64,000 nt of DNA from Ciona savignyi. Lineage: Eukaryota; Chordata; Ascidiacea; Phlebobranchia; Cionidae. Both the position numbers and the translations under genes were made by a program. The notes below the pieces were generated by a model, which saw only the letters and a list, made by a program, of their open reading frames with translations, was not told the origin of the DNA and did not search any database. The DNA lies in contig CH003350.1 of the NCBI GenBank assembly GCA_000149265.1, positions 334,924 through 398,923 on the forward strand, in the 5' to 3' direction. This document shows, in pieces, positions 36,701 to 50,400 of this stretch (within the stretch, counting starts at the first letter, position 1; the number at the start of each line of letters is the position of its first letter).

Positions 36701-39311
36701 ACCTCCCAATAGCGAGAAATAAAACGGCGATTGAGACAGTAAGGCCGCTTCTTTTAATGACTTCTGGTAGTTGCTGAATTCTGCGGCATTGGTAGGAGGA
36801 GTGGCATTCCGTTTCTTAATACCAGTTGGGAGTTCGGGGACTTCATTTTTCTGGCTCCACAGTCGCAGTGAGGGCACGTCCTCATAGTGCTTCGTTTTAA
36901 TCATATGTACGCTGAGGTCCTGTGGTAAAATAGTCTATGTATTTCAAGCGCGATCGACGCAAACACTTGAGAAACTTAAACTTGAAGCTCTAAATACCTG
37001 CAACGACTCGAAGAGGTTACCGCAGCCCATACACGTCAAAACTTTATCAGCTTTGCTTTCGTCTTCTATCAAAGATCGTCGTTTTGTCCTCGGCTCTAAA
37101 GATTTCTCATCTACGCCGACAAAAAAAACGTTTTGTTTATTACGGCTTCGTTGCACCAGGGGGAAGTAATATTAGGCTTTAGCACAATAACAGGAAAATA
37201 GCTGTCCACCAGACGCTGTAACAACCATGTAAGTATGTTTGGCACTAAGAAGTCGACAAGCAAATCTGGTTATTTACCTAGCTTGCTTGGTGGGTTGTTC
37301 GTGTCACGGAAGTGCCCGGTTTTATTCATATGCACCGTCAGATCGACCAGTGTACTGAAAGGGTCGCCGCAGTCACGGCAGTGGAACTTACTCGCCCCCG
37401 TGAACACAGTGCTGTACAATTTATCCTGAAGAGTATAGTTTACACATATTTAACATATGGCGGTGAAAGTTCGGTGCACCCTGCTTTAACACAGCTAACG
37501 ATTCATGACTGCATAACATTGTATTTGCTGCCTTACATATATAATAGATTTAAAACAAATAAATCACCATGGAGCCACCTCTAACGTACCTGGATAGGGG
37601 AAGTGCCAATTCCAGCCATGGTGGCCGATCGTTTGAGATTGGTCACGTGGGAAGTGGATGTCGGTTGTTTGTCATTTCCGTTGACACACCATCTATATCG
37701 CTCCGCCTTGCTTTTGCTTAAACAGTTGTTGTCGTTTCTCTGCAGGTGAAATAAAATTCAATAACATTCCAAGCGAATGTTACAGTCATGCGCTTTCACC
37801 AACTTAAGGTGCGCAATGGCGCAGACGACATATGAAAACTAGCGAAATGTTATGCTGATAAAATAAATTACACAAGACTGTAGCTTGGCTTATATACCTG
37901 AACATTCACCCAGTTGTTGGAACATTGGTCGTACAATTGCTTCTGTCGCAACATTGCGTCCATCAGTAGTTTTTGCGCATTCGTCAAGGAGGCAAGGTCT
38001 GAAAATTACACGATGCACACTTATCAACTTTACATACAAAAGAAAGACTGGACTCCACTACATATAAATACTGTTTATATTAGACCAACTAGTGTTTATT
38101 ACTGTCTTATTGCTACAGTATACGATTCACGATTAATTGTCCTGTCTCAGGATATAACTCGTACAGTCCTCTGTTCATTTGTTTTTAATAAGCTTGTCTA
38201 TCGCTCAGAGCCAATTATCAATGAACCGACACTTTACATTATACTGTCATGATATTAGATTGAATTTTATTTCAAATCTAGATATAAATATATATCGCCA
38301 ATGGGCTAATAATCTCAACATATTATGCTGCTAAGGTGTTTATATTTCTTAAGAATGAATCACCTGTCTAAACTACCTGTGAGCTACATCCTGTATAAAT
38401 CACAAACCATCATTTAAAAATGATTGAAATGAATGGTTTATCACTACGAACAAACAACGAAAACAGGCCGACCTGTCTCTCAAACGTTTTAATTCATTAA
38501 TATATGCATTGAGCTGTAAATTTGCTTCCTTCTAACAATTTACTGAGTGCTCATTTCCCGCCTGTCACTGAATTTCGGCACTTAATGGAAGTAAATTAAA
38601 TCAACTAGATGTGATATTTACCACAAAAACGAGGATCGTCTATGTTCGGCGAGGTATTGATGTTTGGCGAGGAATGACCACTTCTCGGTGGAGTTTGTGC
38701 CTTGTTTGCATTTCTTGCTGCAGAGATCGCATGATCGGGTTCTGTGCTGTCGAAATTCTGGTTGCACTGGTCATCGCACTGTTGCTTGGATGGCGAAGGG
38801 CTAATTGTGGGTGATCCTGGAGGTCTATTTGAGTTCAGAAATTACACGATGCTTAAGAATATATTAATTTTAATGTATCCTATCATGCCTTTATATACAA
38901 TAATGCCGCCAATCAAGCGACACATTAACATGGTTCATCACTTCCCTTACGATTAAACCTTTCCCGCAATATAGATGAACATGTACTTAACTCACCTCTT
39001 AATGCCCTGCTTAGCAGAATTCTTCCATGTCAGTTTGACGGCGTCACCAATGTAGTCTTTCGTTTCGTCAAAGTCCTTGCGATTTGCACAAGAGTTTAGG
39101 TTACTATCCAGCAAAAAAGTCGTCGTAAACTCCACTAGCTTTTTGCAAGAGGTGTCCATGGTATTTTGGTTGCAGCTCTTTTTCTCGAATTCGATGTGAT
39201 CTACTCCATTTTGAACTAAATTGCAGGAAGTGTCAGAGTCCACTACAGCGTGCCGTGCCAAATTTTCTTTACAGTCAGTCAACACGTTCCCGCTGTTCGT
39301 TTTCTCAAAAT
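33743..39311 (-). CDS. TSHZ: Teashirt zinc-finger homeobox protein (Tshz), lacking 5'-most exon(s)
   Basis: Nuclear transcriptional regulator of the teashirt family. Exons in transcript order: 39311-38996, 38824-38622, 37998-37898, 37739-37590, 37425-37278, 37110-36998, 36919-36703, 36645-35158, 34937-34804 and 33961-33743, all in phase, about 1,029 aa. LYSTVFTGASKFHCRDC opens widely spaced C2H2 finger 1. LTCMGCGNLFESLQ plus DLSVHMIKTKHY forms finger 2, and LTCTECNKKFQSLKSLTEH finger 3. Then come PLDLTVKKS (CtBP-type motif) and SLESTIKSAISK. A much-diverged homeodomain spans 34937-34804 and 33961 onward; it keeps the helix-3 tryptophan (VQDWMAKSIDRL). It is followed by a finger FFCTWC...HSESH where vertebrate TSHZ has FFCNDC. 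Vertebrate TSHZ has a second C-terminal finger that is absent here. The very short usual first coding exon was not found. A 57-nt in-frame intron (36702-36646) and read-through past the donor at 35158 are possible isoform sources. Confidence 0.88.
34804..34937 (-). other. TSHZ: Homeodomain helix 1-2 exon of Tshz
   Basis: Acceptor AAAAG before ATGAGAAAC and donor CAG/GTACCT. The reading enters in phase 1 from the large exon (donor GAAG/GTAGGC) and leaves in phase 0. The peptide has the pattern expected for a homeodomain: ITSSMLTKADAQRIS, then LPVEYVQ. The next exon supplies DWMAKS, so the split falls at the classical intron site just before the helix-3 tryptophan. Confidence 0.7.
36646..36702 (-). 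other. TSHZ: 57-nt in-frame intron (exitron-like) in Tshz
   Basis: Begins GTATGG and ends TATTTTAG on the minus strand, and contains no stop in the surrounding frame. If retained, it adds 19 residues including a hydrophobic run (LKLLLINVIITS) unlike a nuclear zinc-finger protein. Removal joins SLLG to AMSANPAAAA cleanly, so splicing is the likelier main form. Confidence 0.7.
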
Positions 39312-42300
39312 CTGTCGGAAATAAAAAATATTGCAGTCAATGTGACATGTGCAACCACGTACACACAGTTCAACCAAATCTTGTGGTAAAATAATCAAAT
39401 ATACATTCAACCTGCAGCTGATTACAAACCAATACTAATTAGTAAAACAAGGGGAATTAGTTTGTTAAACCGAAAAGTAAGATCGATACCACTACCACTA
39501 TTTATACCGCATTGCAAAATTTCCCTTTACTAACTCAAACGCTCATTTTACACGAATAATGGCTGTTTTCCACCCTTAGGGTGAAAAGGCAGTCACGGAA
39601 AATCACATCAAATGGTTCAAGTATGAATGCTCCCGAAAGAAAAGGAACAATTAAGCTTCAATTTGTCGACCCTATATTAATGTGGATCACGTTTTCCATT
39701 CATCGAAGGAAACAAATGGCAGGTTAAACCACACAGCTGTCAAGTCATATTCCGTCCAAGCTTCCACGAAACTGTAAGAAATTCACCGATCAATCACAAT
39801 TCGACCCAATGTCTTGTGAGAATGCTTATAAATAGAAAAAGTGAACCAATCAGCGTGGTAGTATGGAAGTGCAATTACGACTGGGTGGTTTTAAGGGTGC
39901 TAATTTCGCATATCTTGGTCGAAACGGTTCTTAGGGCGGCAATTTCCTGCTTCTGTACAAGCGGTTGGGATTGGCGACAATCTGAGACAGAGGGATCGCA
40001 GTGGGAAAGAGGGAAGGGGAAATGTTGGTAATGCATTGCTGGGAGCCAGTGCGATGAACAATTGCCGACCATAACAATGAACATTTAATAATGGATTTCC
40101 AAACGCACAAATTGCTTAATACTGCCATGGTAATCGATTCAACGATTAAATCTAATGGTCCCCGATGGTAACCGTTGAAAAACAGTTCTCAAAATAACAG
40201 ATTAACTGATGTCTTATTAGTGGAATAAATTCGTCTTAAACTGGAATTTCTGACTTGGAATCACACGCAACTGACAATATAGAAAGATATTAGTAACATA
40301 CATAAATTAATGAATTTCCTGAAACTGTCCTCCTAAGTCAGCCACTGTAGTGCACATAGCTGCTTTACTGTCGGACTGCATATGATCTGCCTATGCATAA
40401 GTTATTTAAATGCGGAAAGCGCTCCGCCAGCAGACTCATTAAGTTTTACGCAATTTACCGGTCCTTTCCATGAGATGAAACCAGGAAAATAACTGTTGCT
40501 TGCATAAAACGCGTGCTGCCTCGTATGCCATTAATTCGAGTGGCTTAGAATAAGCGCTTCGACCGACGCCTCACCCCTGTCGGCCGTAAATTGGATTCCT
40601 GTTTTCTCGCGCATAGAAACAATAACCCTGATTGATGGACGTGCGCTGACACTGACAGGCGTGCCGCACACACCCGCGCGAGCTAATGACGCAGAGCAGG
40701 CAAGCACCATGATAGATAAGCTGTCCACGACGACCGCCGAGCAGCCATAAATCCTCGTATATTGTGTTTTGTTGCGCGAACGAGAGACGGTGTTGCCGAG
40801 TATTTTACGTTAACTAAATAGAAATTACGACCAAGCAGGATATTGCGACACTGATTTATAGATAATAAAACTGACACTTCACTTATTGCCAGATCCGACT
40901 AAGGTCACGAGCACGAACTGAAATGTTTTACAGGGACATGTCGACGCCTAATTGCGAAATTAAATTTACTGTTCGGTCGCTTTGAAATAGAACATTTAAT
41001 AATAACACGTGCTTAGATGTATTATTACTGTGGAATTATCCGCTCCTTGAGAACGATATTTTGGTGAGTTCTTGGATAACAATCGCCATCGAATTAGAAT
41101 TGCGGTCATGGCTACACTTATTTCGGTCATAAAAGAATAAAGTACGGATTAGCTTCGTCGAGTTTTATATTAAATCGTGGCGCGTTCCACTACTTAATAA
41201 AGGGTTCGACACCGGTTTGATGCCAACATCCAGCCTAATTATTTATATACATCAGCACATGGCCACATAGGCGTGCCGTCATATTGACTTTGATGCTATC
41301 AGTTAACAGGTTGCTGGCATAATATTGGAAAATGGTGCGATAAAAGCCAGTAACACTACTAAAACATATATTATAATTACAAATCGAAATGTTAAAATTT
41401 GAAAATGACTTTGGGTTTTTCAAATAATTTATGACGGGAAACACTGATCCCAGTGCTTCCGGTGGGCCAAACAGCTCTATAAATCACACCTCGCCGTCGA
41501 GTCGGAAAGGCAGGCCGAATTTGTTTAAAAGTAATTCATCGGGTTCGTACGGGAGGAAACAATAAAGCGTCGGAGGGACGGTAACATTAGGCAAGTGACA
41601 GAAGCGATAAATTCTCATTCTCCATCCTGCGTTCTTGTTAACCGAATAATCCATCACGCGGGGCACCCTGTCTTGAATATTGTACGGACGAAGAGAGAGG
41701 GAGAGAGAACTGCATTCCATTATTTTGGCAACCTGACCTAATTTTTGAATGGGCATTTATTCAACATACCTAATAATATCTGTTTTATAAGTATAAAATA
41801 ACTAAAAGGTTTTAAAAGCAGAATAATAGCTAAACTATTGCTTCAACAGATTTTTTTGAAACACGCCTTTTTGTGAGCTTTCTGCAACAGTCCTCCGAGC
41901 CTCACTCGATGTTACTAGCATGAATTAAAATATCGGAAAAACTCACAATTTAAGCGTTAACATGATCGATATATAGTTTCCTGTTCGACTCGTATCTTTT
42001 GCTCAATGTCCCTTCCTCTGCGTATGATAATAAACACACTAAACGTTTCCATTTCGATATTCTAAGAGTTAAATCCAATAGAGATCTGCCAACATAACAA
42101 AAACATCGTCGCACCATAACATGAGCAAGTGTCGGGCACGTGCGACAGTTTAATCAGAGAGCCAGCCTTTCTCTATCAAGTGCTTATGCTCAGCCACAGT
42201 GTGTGACACGAACCGCGGTCGAACCGCACTGAGACCGAGGTGTAGTCGATTGATTGACAGGCAGCAGCTCGCTCAATAATATCTTGCAGACGGAAAGAAG

Positions 42301-45300
42301 CGGTCAGAAAATCGAATGGAAAATATTTAATTGGTCGGCTCACCCGTCTGATCGCATCAAGTCTACTTTGATCACGAAGCGGGAGATTAGACCGTCCATT
42401 TAATCAGACGATTTATGCAAAAAACAAATGGCATAAATATTTACAGACGAATAAGGCGTAAGGGTAATCCAGATATATATAGGCCGAGTATTTTTTTGTA
42501 CATCCAGTTTAAAATAAAAACTAATTAGACTTTGAAAATTATTTCATTATTTGTAAAAAAATATTCCAAGAAACTTATATTTCATGTAAATTTAACTCGC
42601 CGTCGCCATCATGCGGCTATTGAATTGAAATGGAACAATAAACCAAAAATTTAAACAAGCTATAAATCAAATATAACGACGATATCATTGTGTTCTAACT
42701 GTAAAATGGCTAGAATGGGCGACGTGGGAACGCTTGCTTCACCGTAACACAGGTTATTGCTTTTAGAAATAAATATAAATCCTTGGAGTGATTAATGGGG
42801 TGTCATATTCATTTAGAAGCACCTTTTGTATAACTGTTCTTTGTTATACAGGCCTTTGTAAAAATTCTAGAATCACCCTTTGTGATACTGTAGATAAAAT
42901 CGGAATAATTCGAGAGTATTTTTATACCCTGAGAGGTTGGGTCGTTTATTGAATGCCGCTGACGATACGAATTTGGACATAGTGTTCCAGTTATGCTGTA
43001 AAATGTGACAGCTGTCAACGGGATGTCGATAATAGAGAAAAAACGTGTAAGCAACTACCGGTTTATGAGCGCACGAGATTTCAAATATAATCTGGGGTAT
43101 ATTAGGAATTACCAATCTACTTGTTGGACGTTGTAGAAATCCAAACCATTTAGCACGTATGTCTGGTTCAAACTAGATGTAGAGGTTATCCGTATACTTT
43201 TCTTTTTATAGCGTTCTTTAAATGACTATCAAGTCGGGCAAATGCCAATATTTTTACCCTAGATTTATCGCCAACACAAACATTGTCTCTCGCTATAAAT
43301 GAAAGGTATTTGGAAAGCCACAGTTGCCAGGTCATACTTCGATTTGCCATTTCCGCCAATTGGGCTGCAGATAAGAGCAAAAGAAAATATTGATACGTTT
43401 TCAAGCTGTCAATCCATATTGCTATTCGAATATTAGAAGGGCTAGCGAGACACAACGCATTTATAATTGATGAAACGATTCCGCTTGACGGTAAAACTAG
43501 TCAAAATAATCCATTAAACTTCAGGTACTGTTACATGGACAGTGTGTGTAATCGGACATTGACAGGCCACGACTGGAAAACAAACAACGCCAGAACAGAA
43601 CATCGAAGTAAGACGACATTGTTTTGATCCAGAATGGAAAATGAAAGGTAGTCAGTCCAAACAGATTGTGGGAATTGAGGCTTGATAACAACTTCAATTA
43701 TGATGGATCGAAATCACTTTATCCGGCCGACCTAACGGCGACCTTTCCTAATAAGCGCCGCGATCCATAGAAACCCTTAACATCCATCGTAATCGGGTGA
43801 CGTCTCCCACTCAGTCTGTCTGCTATTTACAATTGATTGATGGGCGTCGCGAAATATCTAACACAACAAGAAGCTGACTCTAAGGTATATTTGAATGAAC
43901 ATACTACTTTGGCTACTTTAAGATCAATAAATAAAATCGGCGATGTGGAAAGAGTGGTTGATTAATGCTGTTTGGTTTAAAACGATATTACTTGAGATAG
44001 ATTGCCACTGATATATAATACCGCAGTTTAAATGGGAGAAACCCCCTTAAACAAGTCAAGAGATACTACATGGCGCCTTTCCACAATACAGTGCTCATTA
44101 AGTGCGAATTTGAAAGGCTTCCATCATGATGCGATATCCATCACTGTCTTTTATGATCGCGTTGACCTTTTTTGTGGCTTTCTTTCCGATCATATTTGGA
44201 GGCACTTCTATGTGCGCGAACTGCTAATGTAAGCAGTAAAATACACATGTAAAGTGACGATCCATCAATGTCATTATCCACGATCGCCTCCCTTGTTTAC
44301 GAGATGGTAAAAAATGTGCCGTGTACACATATACCTTGATTTTGGAACGACGGGTTTAAAACTACAACACCGTATTCATTACTTAAAATACGACACTAAA
44401 ATGCATGATTAATGATCCAAAATTCCGTTGAAATATCGACGTGAATTGTTTAACGCTAGATTAGGAACATTTGGTTTGGTAAACCAATGCTAATTCTGTT
44501 TACTTGGTTTGGTGAACCAATGGTAATTCTGTCTACTTGGTTTGGTAAACCAATGATAATGCAGTTAACCACATCTTTTTTACTAAAAAGGATTAAGCAG
44601 AAAGACCAATAAAATATTAATCTCACAAAATAGTATTTGCTGGATCAGCAATTACATGCTTTCTAGGTAAGAGCCATTTATCTGCTGAAGCCGTCAATCA
44701 ATTCTTTAATCAAGGCCATCTACACTAAGTGATTCACTGTTATTACATGGGAATATACTACAGAGTCATTTTGGGTTTAATGGAATGCCTACAGGGTGAC
44801 TACCAAAAGTAGTAATACATGTAGGTGTCAAGCGGCTCGAATTACGGTGGTATCATTTCCTTGTTGCCAACAAGACAAGATTAAAAGTAACAATGTGCTA
44901 CCATGTTCTTAATTAAAACAAAAAAAACATTTGTCAATTTTCAGTGACATGCCCACCAAAAAAAATAAGCATTTTTAATTCAGCTAATCTAACCTGTTAT
45001 GCATTTTAATTTTGCTAAATACTTATTATACACCCCAGCAGTTGTCTTACTGCCAAAAAAACTTGACTTTTATCTGGAAGTCAAAACAATTACAGAGGCA
45101 TTCCAAATACACATAAGTAAAAAAAACAACTCAATTACAACAAAAGTTGGCATGTTGCTGGAATAGAACAGTGAATTAAGAATTCTATTTGTACAGGACA
45201 GGGCACAAGAATTTTCTTTGTAGACTGACACTTCAAAAAAGAACTTAGTTGTACCATGACGAATTGATTTGACAGGAAATAAAGCATGATGAATGAAAGG

Positions 45301-47471
45301 CTTTTGTGTAAATTTTAATTTCCCTGGAAAGATTCAGGCTTCTGTTAGTGACATGACTCGTTCTTTGTCTGTCAATGTATACTGGAATTACTGGATGCTC
45401 GTTATGTAACAGCAAATACAAAACAACATTATATGTGAGGGTTCATGATATATTTTTAATATGGTTGCATAATTTTTTTTTGCCCCAGTAATTGGTTCTA
45501 AGTGAAGCTCTAAGTCCTAAAATATATTTGATAACTTAACACATATAAATTAGAGCAATCACCTTTTTTCGCTAATTGGAGTACAATGGTAAATAGTAAT
45601 CATAGTACCAGTAAAGGTTAACACTAGTGACAACCCAATGATTGACGACGATTAGGCCAATTTTACTATTATACAGTAACATCTACAAAAATGTACATAA
45701 GGTAGCATAAGTTAAACACTAATGTTAATTTCAACAAAATTCTTCGTATTTCCATGTCAACACACACACATAGTCTATACCAGAAATTTAAAATAAATTT
45801 AAAAATAGATAACAGTGCAAAAGAGACTACTTTTTAGTTTTAGAGATCACACACTTGTTTCTATTTATTTTGGTTTTAGTACTTATATATTTTGGTGTTA
45901 GAACATCACATAGTCTAACAGTCACCAGCCCAACACAGAATCTTTTGGTAAAAACACTGATATCTTTGGTTTTGCTAACACTAAAAATGTTAAGAATGGG
46001 TACTGGTAACATAGCTAGCAACACTGCTGCCACACACCTCCAAAGATGGTATGTACACAGCCACTGTTGCAGTGTGAATCAAATAAAGAAGTGTTTTTAA
46101 AAGTTAACAGAGGTGGCTGTGTTTAAGGCTAATTGACATCATTTTTCCTTAGTTGCACTTTTGGTTGCATAGTAGATCAATGGTGGTTATCGACGGCAGC
46201 TGATAGTTGTTATAAAAGTGGCCATAAGCAGACATGTTTTCAAAATTTACCCTAATGTTTAGTCACCTTGGTCTTGGGTATGGTAATTAATAACCATTGC
46301 CTTGATTTTAAAGCACTTACATGTATCATTAAAGTATTAAAACAATATCAAAGGATATTCATGTTGCATTTTAATTATAACCTAAAAAATATAATATATT
46401 TTGTTGTTTCACAGATCTGAATAAATTAAAGAATTATATCCACTCCATTTAATCATTTATTCTCTTCTTTGTAATTGACCTGGAGTAAATCTTTTAACAA
46501 CATAAATAAAAACATGCCTTATAATTATCCCTAAACATTATGTACCGTACCAGTACCACAATATGAAAATAATACCAACAAACCTATTTCACTTTGCTAT
46601 GGTTACTGGAAAGATATAACATCCTATTTTGTGGTGCTGGTAAATAATATCAGCTAATGGATATCTGACATGCAATATTATTAAATGGCTTACTGTTAAG
46701 TTTTTGAGGTGTCCCTTGTTTTTTTCTGGTCATTTTCCAAACATGTGTCTTGTTTTGACTTCTGACGTCCTTTAGTAGTTCATTTTAATTCATGTGCTTT
46801 TTCTCTTTCTTAAAAATGTTTACAACCGATGCAAAATATATCAAATGCTTTTTAACAACATGTCTAACCACCGGCTACAACAATAACGTTATCACAGCCC
46901 TCTAATTCCGCAGTGTGGAGTGTTAAATGTGAGAGTGCAGGCCTAACTTCGTATAGGAAAAAAATAACACTGAGAGCATTACAACATGCTTGGAATTTTA
47001 TTACTACCGGTACCGGTTCTTAATTTTTCAACCGATAATATTCGAAAAAAATCCTGAATCATTATTTATAATTTCCAGATAATGTATTGACTTTGTGAAT
47101 AAACGGGTTAAATTAAAACAGAAAGAACGTATTAATCATATACAACTAACTACAATTGCTCCGGTAACCCGAAAAATAATTGGACAATTGCTCATGTGAT
47201 AACATCCCCAGCGTTTTATTTTTATTTTATAGTGATAATACATGATTATCATATTAAAATTTCGCTACTCCCCTATATTGTGTTTTAAAAGAGGCTCTTT
47301 TGTCCTACTTGCGGACGAAACTTATTAGATAGCAACGAGAGACAGTAAGGTACGCTAACGCTAAATTATGGTTTTCCTATAAATTTTGCATGAAGTTGAG
47401 AAGCTTTTAATTATTATTACATGCTGCGTGTTAACAATTTTTTACTTAAACTCATTTACTTCAGAGTTTAA
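39312..47471. other. Gene-poor region upstream of Tshz
   Basis: About 8 kb with no exon I can support on either strand. It should contain the Tshz promoter and a short first coding exon, and the promoter of the LRR gene at its right end. The longest ORFs (about 90 codons, for example minus strand 41484-41756) show no family features. The left half is less AT-rich than most intergenic DNA here. A 33-bp triplicate repeat sits at 44471-44569. Confidence 0.5.
44471..44569. repeat. Three tandem 33-bp units each centred on a palindrome
   Basis: Units 44471-44503, 44504-44536 and 44537-44569. Each starts TTGGTTTGGTAAACCAA (GAACCAA in the second), an inverted repeat of TTGGTTT/AAACCAA around GGT. 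A more variable AATTCTGTTTAC-like spacer follows. Units 1 and 2 differ at only a few bases, and unit 3 is more diverged at its right end. Copies are contiguous without unique spacers. Confidence 0.85.
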
Positions 47472-50400
47472 ATGAGCGGAAAGTCTACTTTACTAAGACG
47501 GCCTAGGCCACCCAAGAAAACCATCTTACCACCAATTCAAAGCGACAGAAGTCAACAAACAAACTTATCGTTAAGAAATCGTGAGTTATACAATGCACCA
47601 GTGTGTCGTTTAATATATAAATATATGGGTAGTCTGATAATTGTATATTTTTATTAGATGCCTCACCAGACCTTCGAACTGTACCAAGCTCCACATTTGA
47701 TGGCCTTCAGTCTCCAGTACCAACTATGCAATCTGAGTATGAACCTATTTCTACTGATGGGAACATAAAAGTGAAGAAATCAACATCATATGCTCCTAGC
47801 ACAGATGATACTGCAGGTTTGTGTTAGAACCAATTTTGTTGGTTGAATTTGTCATTTGTGTCCCTAAACTTACACAGGGTTTTCGTTTAACTTGTACTGG
47901 TAGTGGAAGTTCGAATTTTTAAGAATATGATACAAATTAATTATTTTTTAACTGAGATAGTTAATATTAGTACATATATTTAGACAAGCCAACAGTGATC
48001 ATGTTATGTACAGTGTAACAGAGATATTTCACATATATTTGTTTGTGTACAAACTGAAGTATAATTTACGAAGCAAATCATATATATACAAAATATCAAT
48101 GTTAAGTAATATATACAATTAAAAGATAATTTTGTCACAGCAATACTTTTACAAATAAGTTAAGAGCATTGTATTTTTGCAACTCTCTGGAATCGATAAT
48201 TAGAGCAATGTTCATAAAGTTCTCAGCCCAATGACATGCAACTAGCAAGTGGTTGGTTTTGAACCCTCGACATCTACTGCTAATGGTCTAAGCCTTTACA
48301 TCTTGCAAGATTTTGTGTTTAGTAGTTTAGGGCAATACATGAATACATCGAGCAACTGCCTGTTTTGGAACGCACATAGTTGTAAAATGCTGCTACCCTT
48401 GTTTAGTTTAGTATGCTAAGGTGTAAGGTTGTATATCTCTATGGCTCCGATTTTAGTTCATTTGAATTTACAAGGTTGATAGTTTTTAAATTTTGTAAGC
48501 TTAAACTTTCAAAATGCTGTGACCGCCAGGAGATACTGGAGGAACATGGAGTAAGAAAGGATTGGTGTTGCCATACAAACCACGTGGTCCGGATCCGTTT
48601 CCGATTCGCCAACCTCGGCAACCACTGGAGGTCAAGCAAGAGCATGTTCTTCCTGATGATTCCTACTACCAACCAAACGTAGAGTTTAAGTAGGTGATCT
48701 TGTGGACACTTTGATGAACTGTTCCATGTCCAACCAATTAAAAAAGTGTTGGTCAATCAGTGTTGTAAATTTAGTTTGTACTTTATAACTTACCTTAAGA
48801 TACTTGGTGTTTGATCAATCTTTCCTTAAAAGTTTGATTAAAAGCTGCCTAAAACATTTATGTCAACTCACCATGTCATTTGTTTTTGCATTATAGCTTT
48901 ATTTTTGTTGCAAGGTTAGATGACTTCTTGTTGAGGAACAAATTACCAATTCCCTCCCACCCTGCCATTAAAAAAACAGTTCTCTCGCGTGCAAACTATC
49001 AAAAGTTAACCAGGTATGACTGGAAAAGCAATAAGTTTCAAAATGTTGAAATAAAATGATGTTATAACTAGATGGCTTCAAATGGATGGTGATAATAAAG
49101 ATAAGCCGACACAACTTGCCAAGATAAACATTTCTGAACAATCAGAACTCCAAGTAAAACAGAAAAGAGTTCCACGTCGACAAGTTCTACTCGGTAGTGA
49201 TTCTTTCGAATGAAATTATTAATATTATTTTGTAATCATATTAAATTTTCAAACAATATTTATTCCAATACATTATTGTATATTATATATTTAAGTTAAT
49301 TATTTAGTTATGTCCATTAAAAAGATAACGGTAAGTTATATGTCTAGTAAAAGGTCGATACAAAAGTCCTTCAGGTAATTAATTATAGATAAGTAATTAC
49401 ACCTTAACAGGACAGAAATCCTGAAATGCCTTTTCCATATTATATAGTGTGGGATCTTTAAATTCAGAAAACATTGTGATATTGCCTAGCAAATATCCTT
49501 TGTGTAGTTAAATTAATGTTAACCAAAAAAAATCTGCAGAAATGAAGAAGGTAATTCAGGAGAGATTAGAGGAACTAGGGTTAACATCTCCAAGTCGACT
49601 TGGCACAAGTAACAAACTAAGTGATGTAGTCGATGAAGTTCAATACATGGGAGGTAGGTTGACCCACCAGCAAGTGGTCAGTTTGAACCTTTGTGGCTGA
49701 TTGACGATGCTCTAACCAGCGGAGATTTGCAGCTATATCATTAAAAAGGCTTGATTAATTTATTCTATTTATATGATAACAATTTTACCTCTGCATACAG
49801 ATTCAGAGGGTGTCAGCAGAAAATCAGCGATGAGCATCTTTGCCAAAGCTACTGAAAAAATATTTCAAGGAACAAAAAGATCTGGATCACCATTTGAAGA
49901 GGAAGGTCAAGAATCAATCATAACACCATCTGAACTTGCAATCCTTAACTGTCTTATTGAGGGTGGTTATGTACTTAGTTTAAAGGTTAGGACGTTTATA
50001 CCATTATTATGCACAAAATATATTTAGTATTTATTTTTTTCAGGCACATTTTATCTCTGACATTCCAGACCTTTCTCCACTCGCCCAAAGCTTAATATAT
50101 CTCAACTTATCCTTCAATGAATTTTCTGAATTTCCTAGAGAAATTCTCTTCTGCAGAGAGTTGCAGGTACTCAAGTTTCGAGACAACCCATTAAAAGATG
50201 TCCCATCTGATATAAGCAGGTAAATGCTCTTTTAGACTATCAAAAACTAAAAGTAACAGGTAAGACCATTAGCCGGAAAGGTGGTGATATTAAACCCATA
50301 TACAAGCTAATAGGTTGTATTTTTAAGGAAGAAATTTAGCAGCATTTTCCTGCACCCAGTGTGTTAAAGGTTTGAACAAAAATAGTTTCCATTCAACTAG

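Noticed and set aside
41484-41756. 90-codon minus-strand ORF upstream of Tshz
   Set aside because: It does not look like the Tshz N-terminus or any known family, and no splice donor joins it in phase to 39311.
44471-44569. CRISPR-like array
   Set aside because: The three units are directly adjacent with no unique spacers, and the DNA is nuclear eukaryotic.
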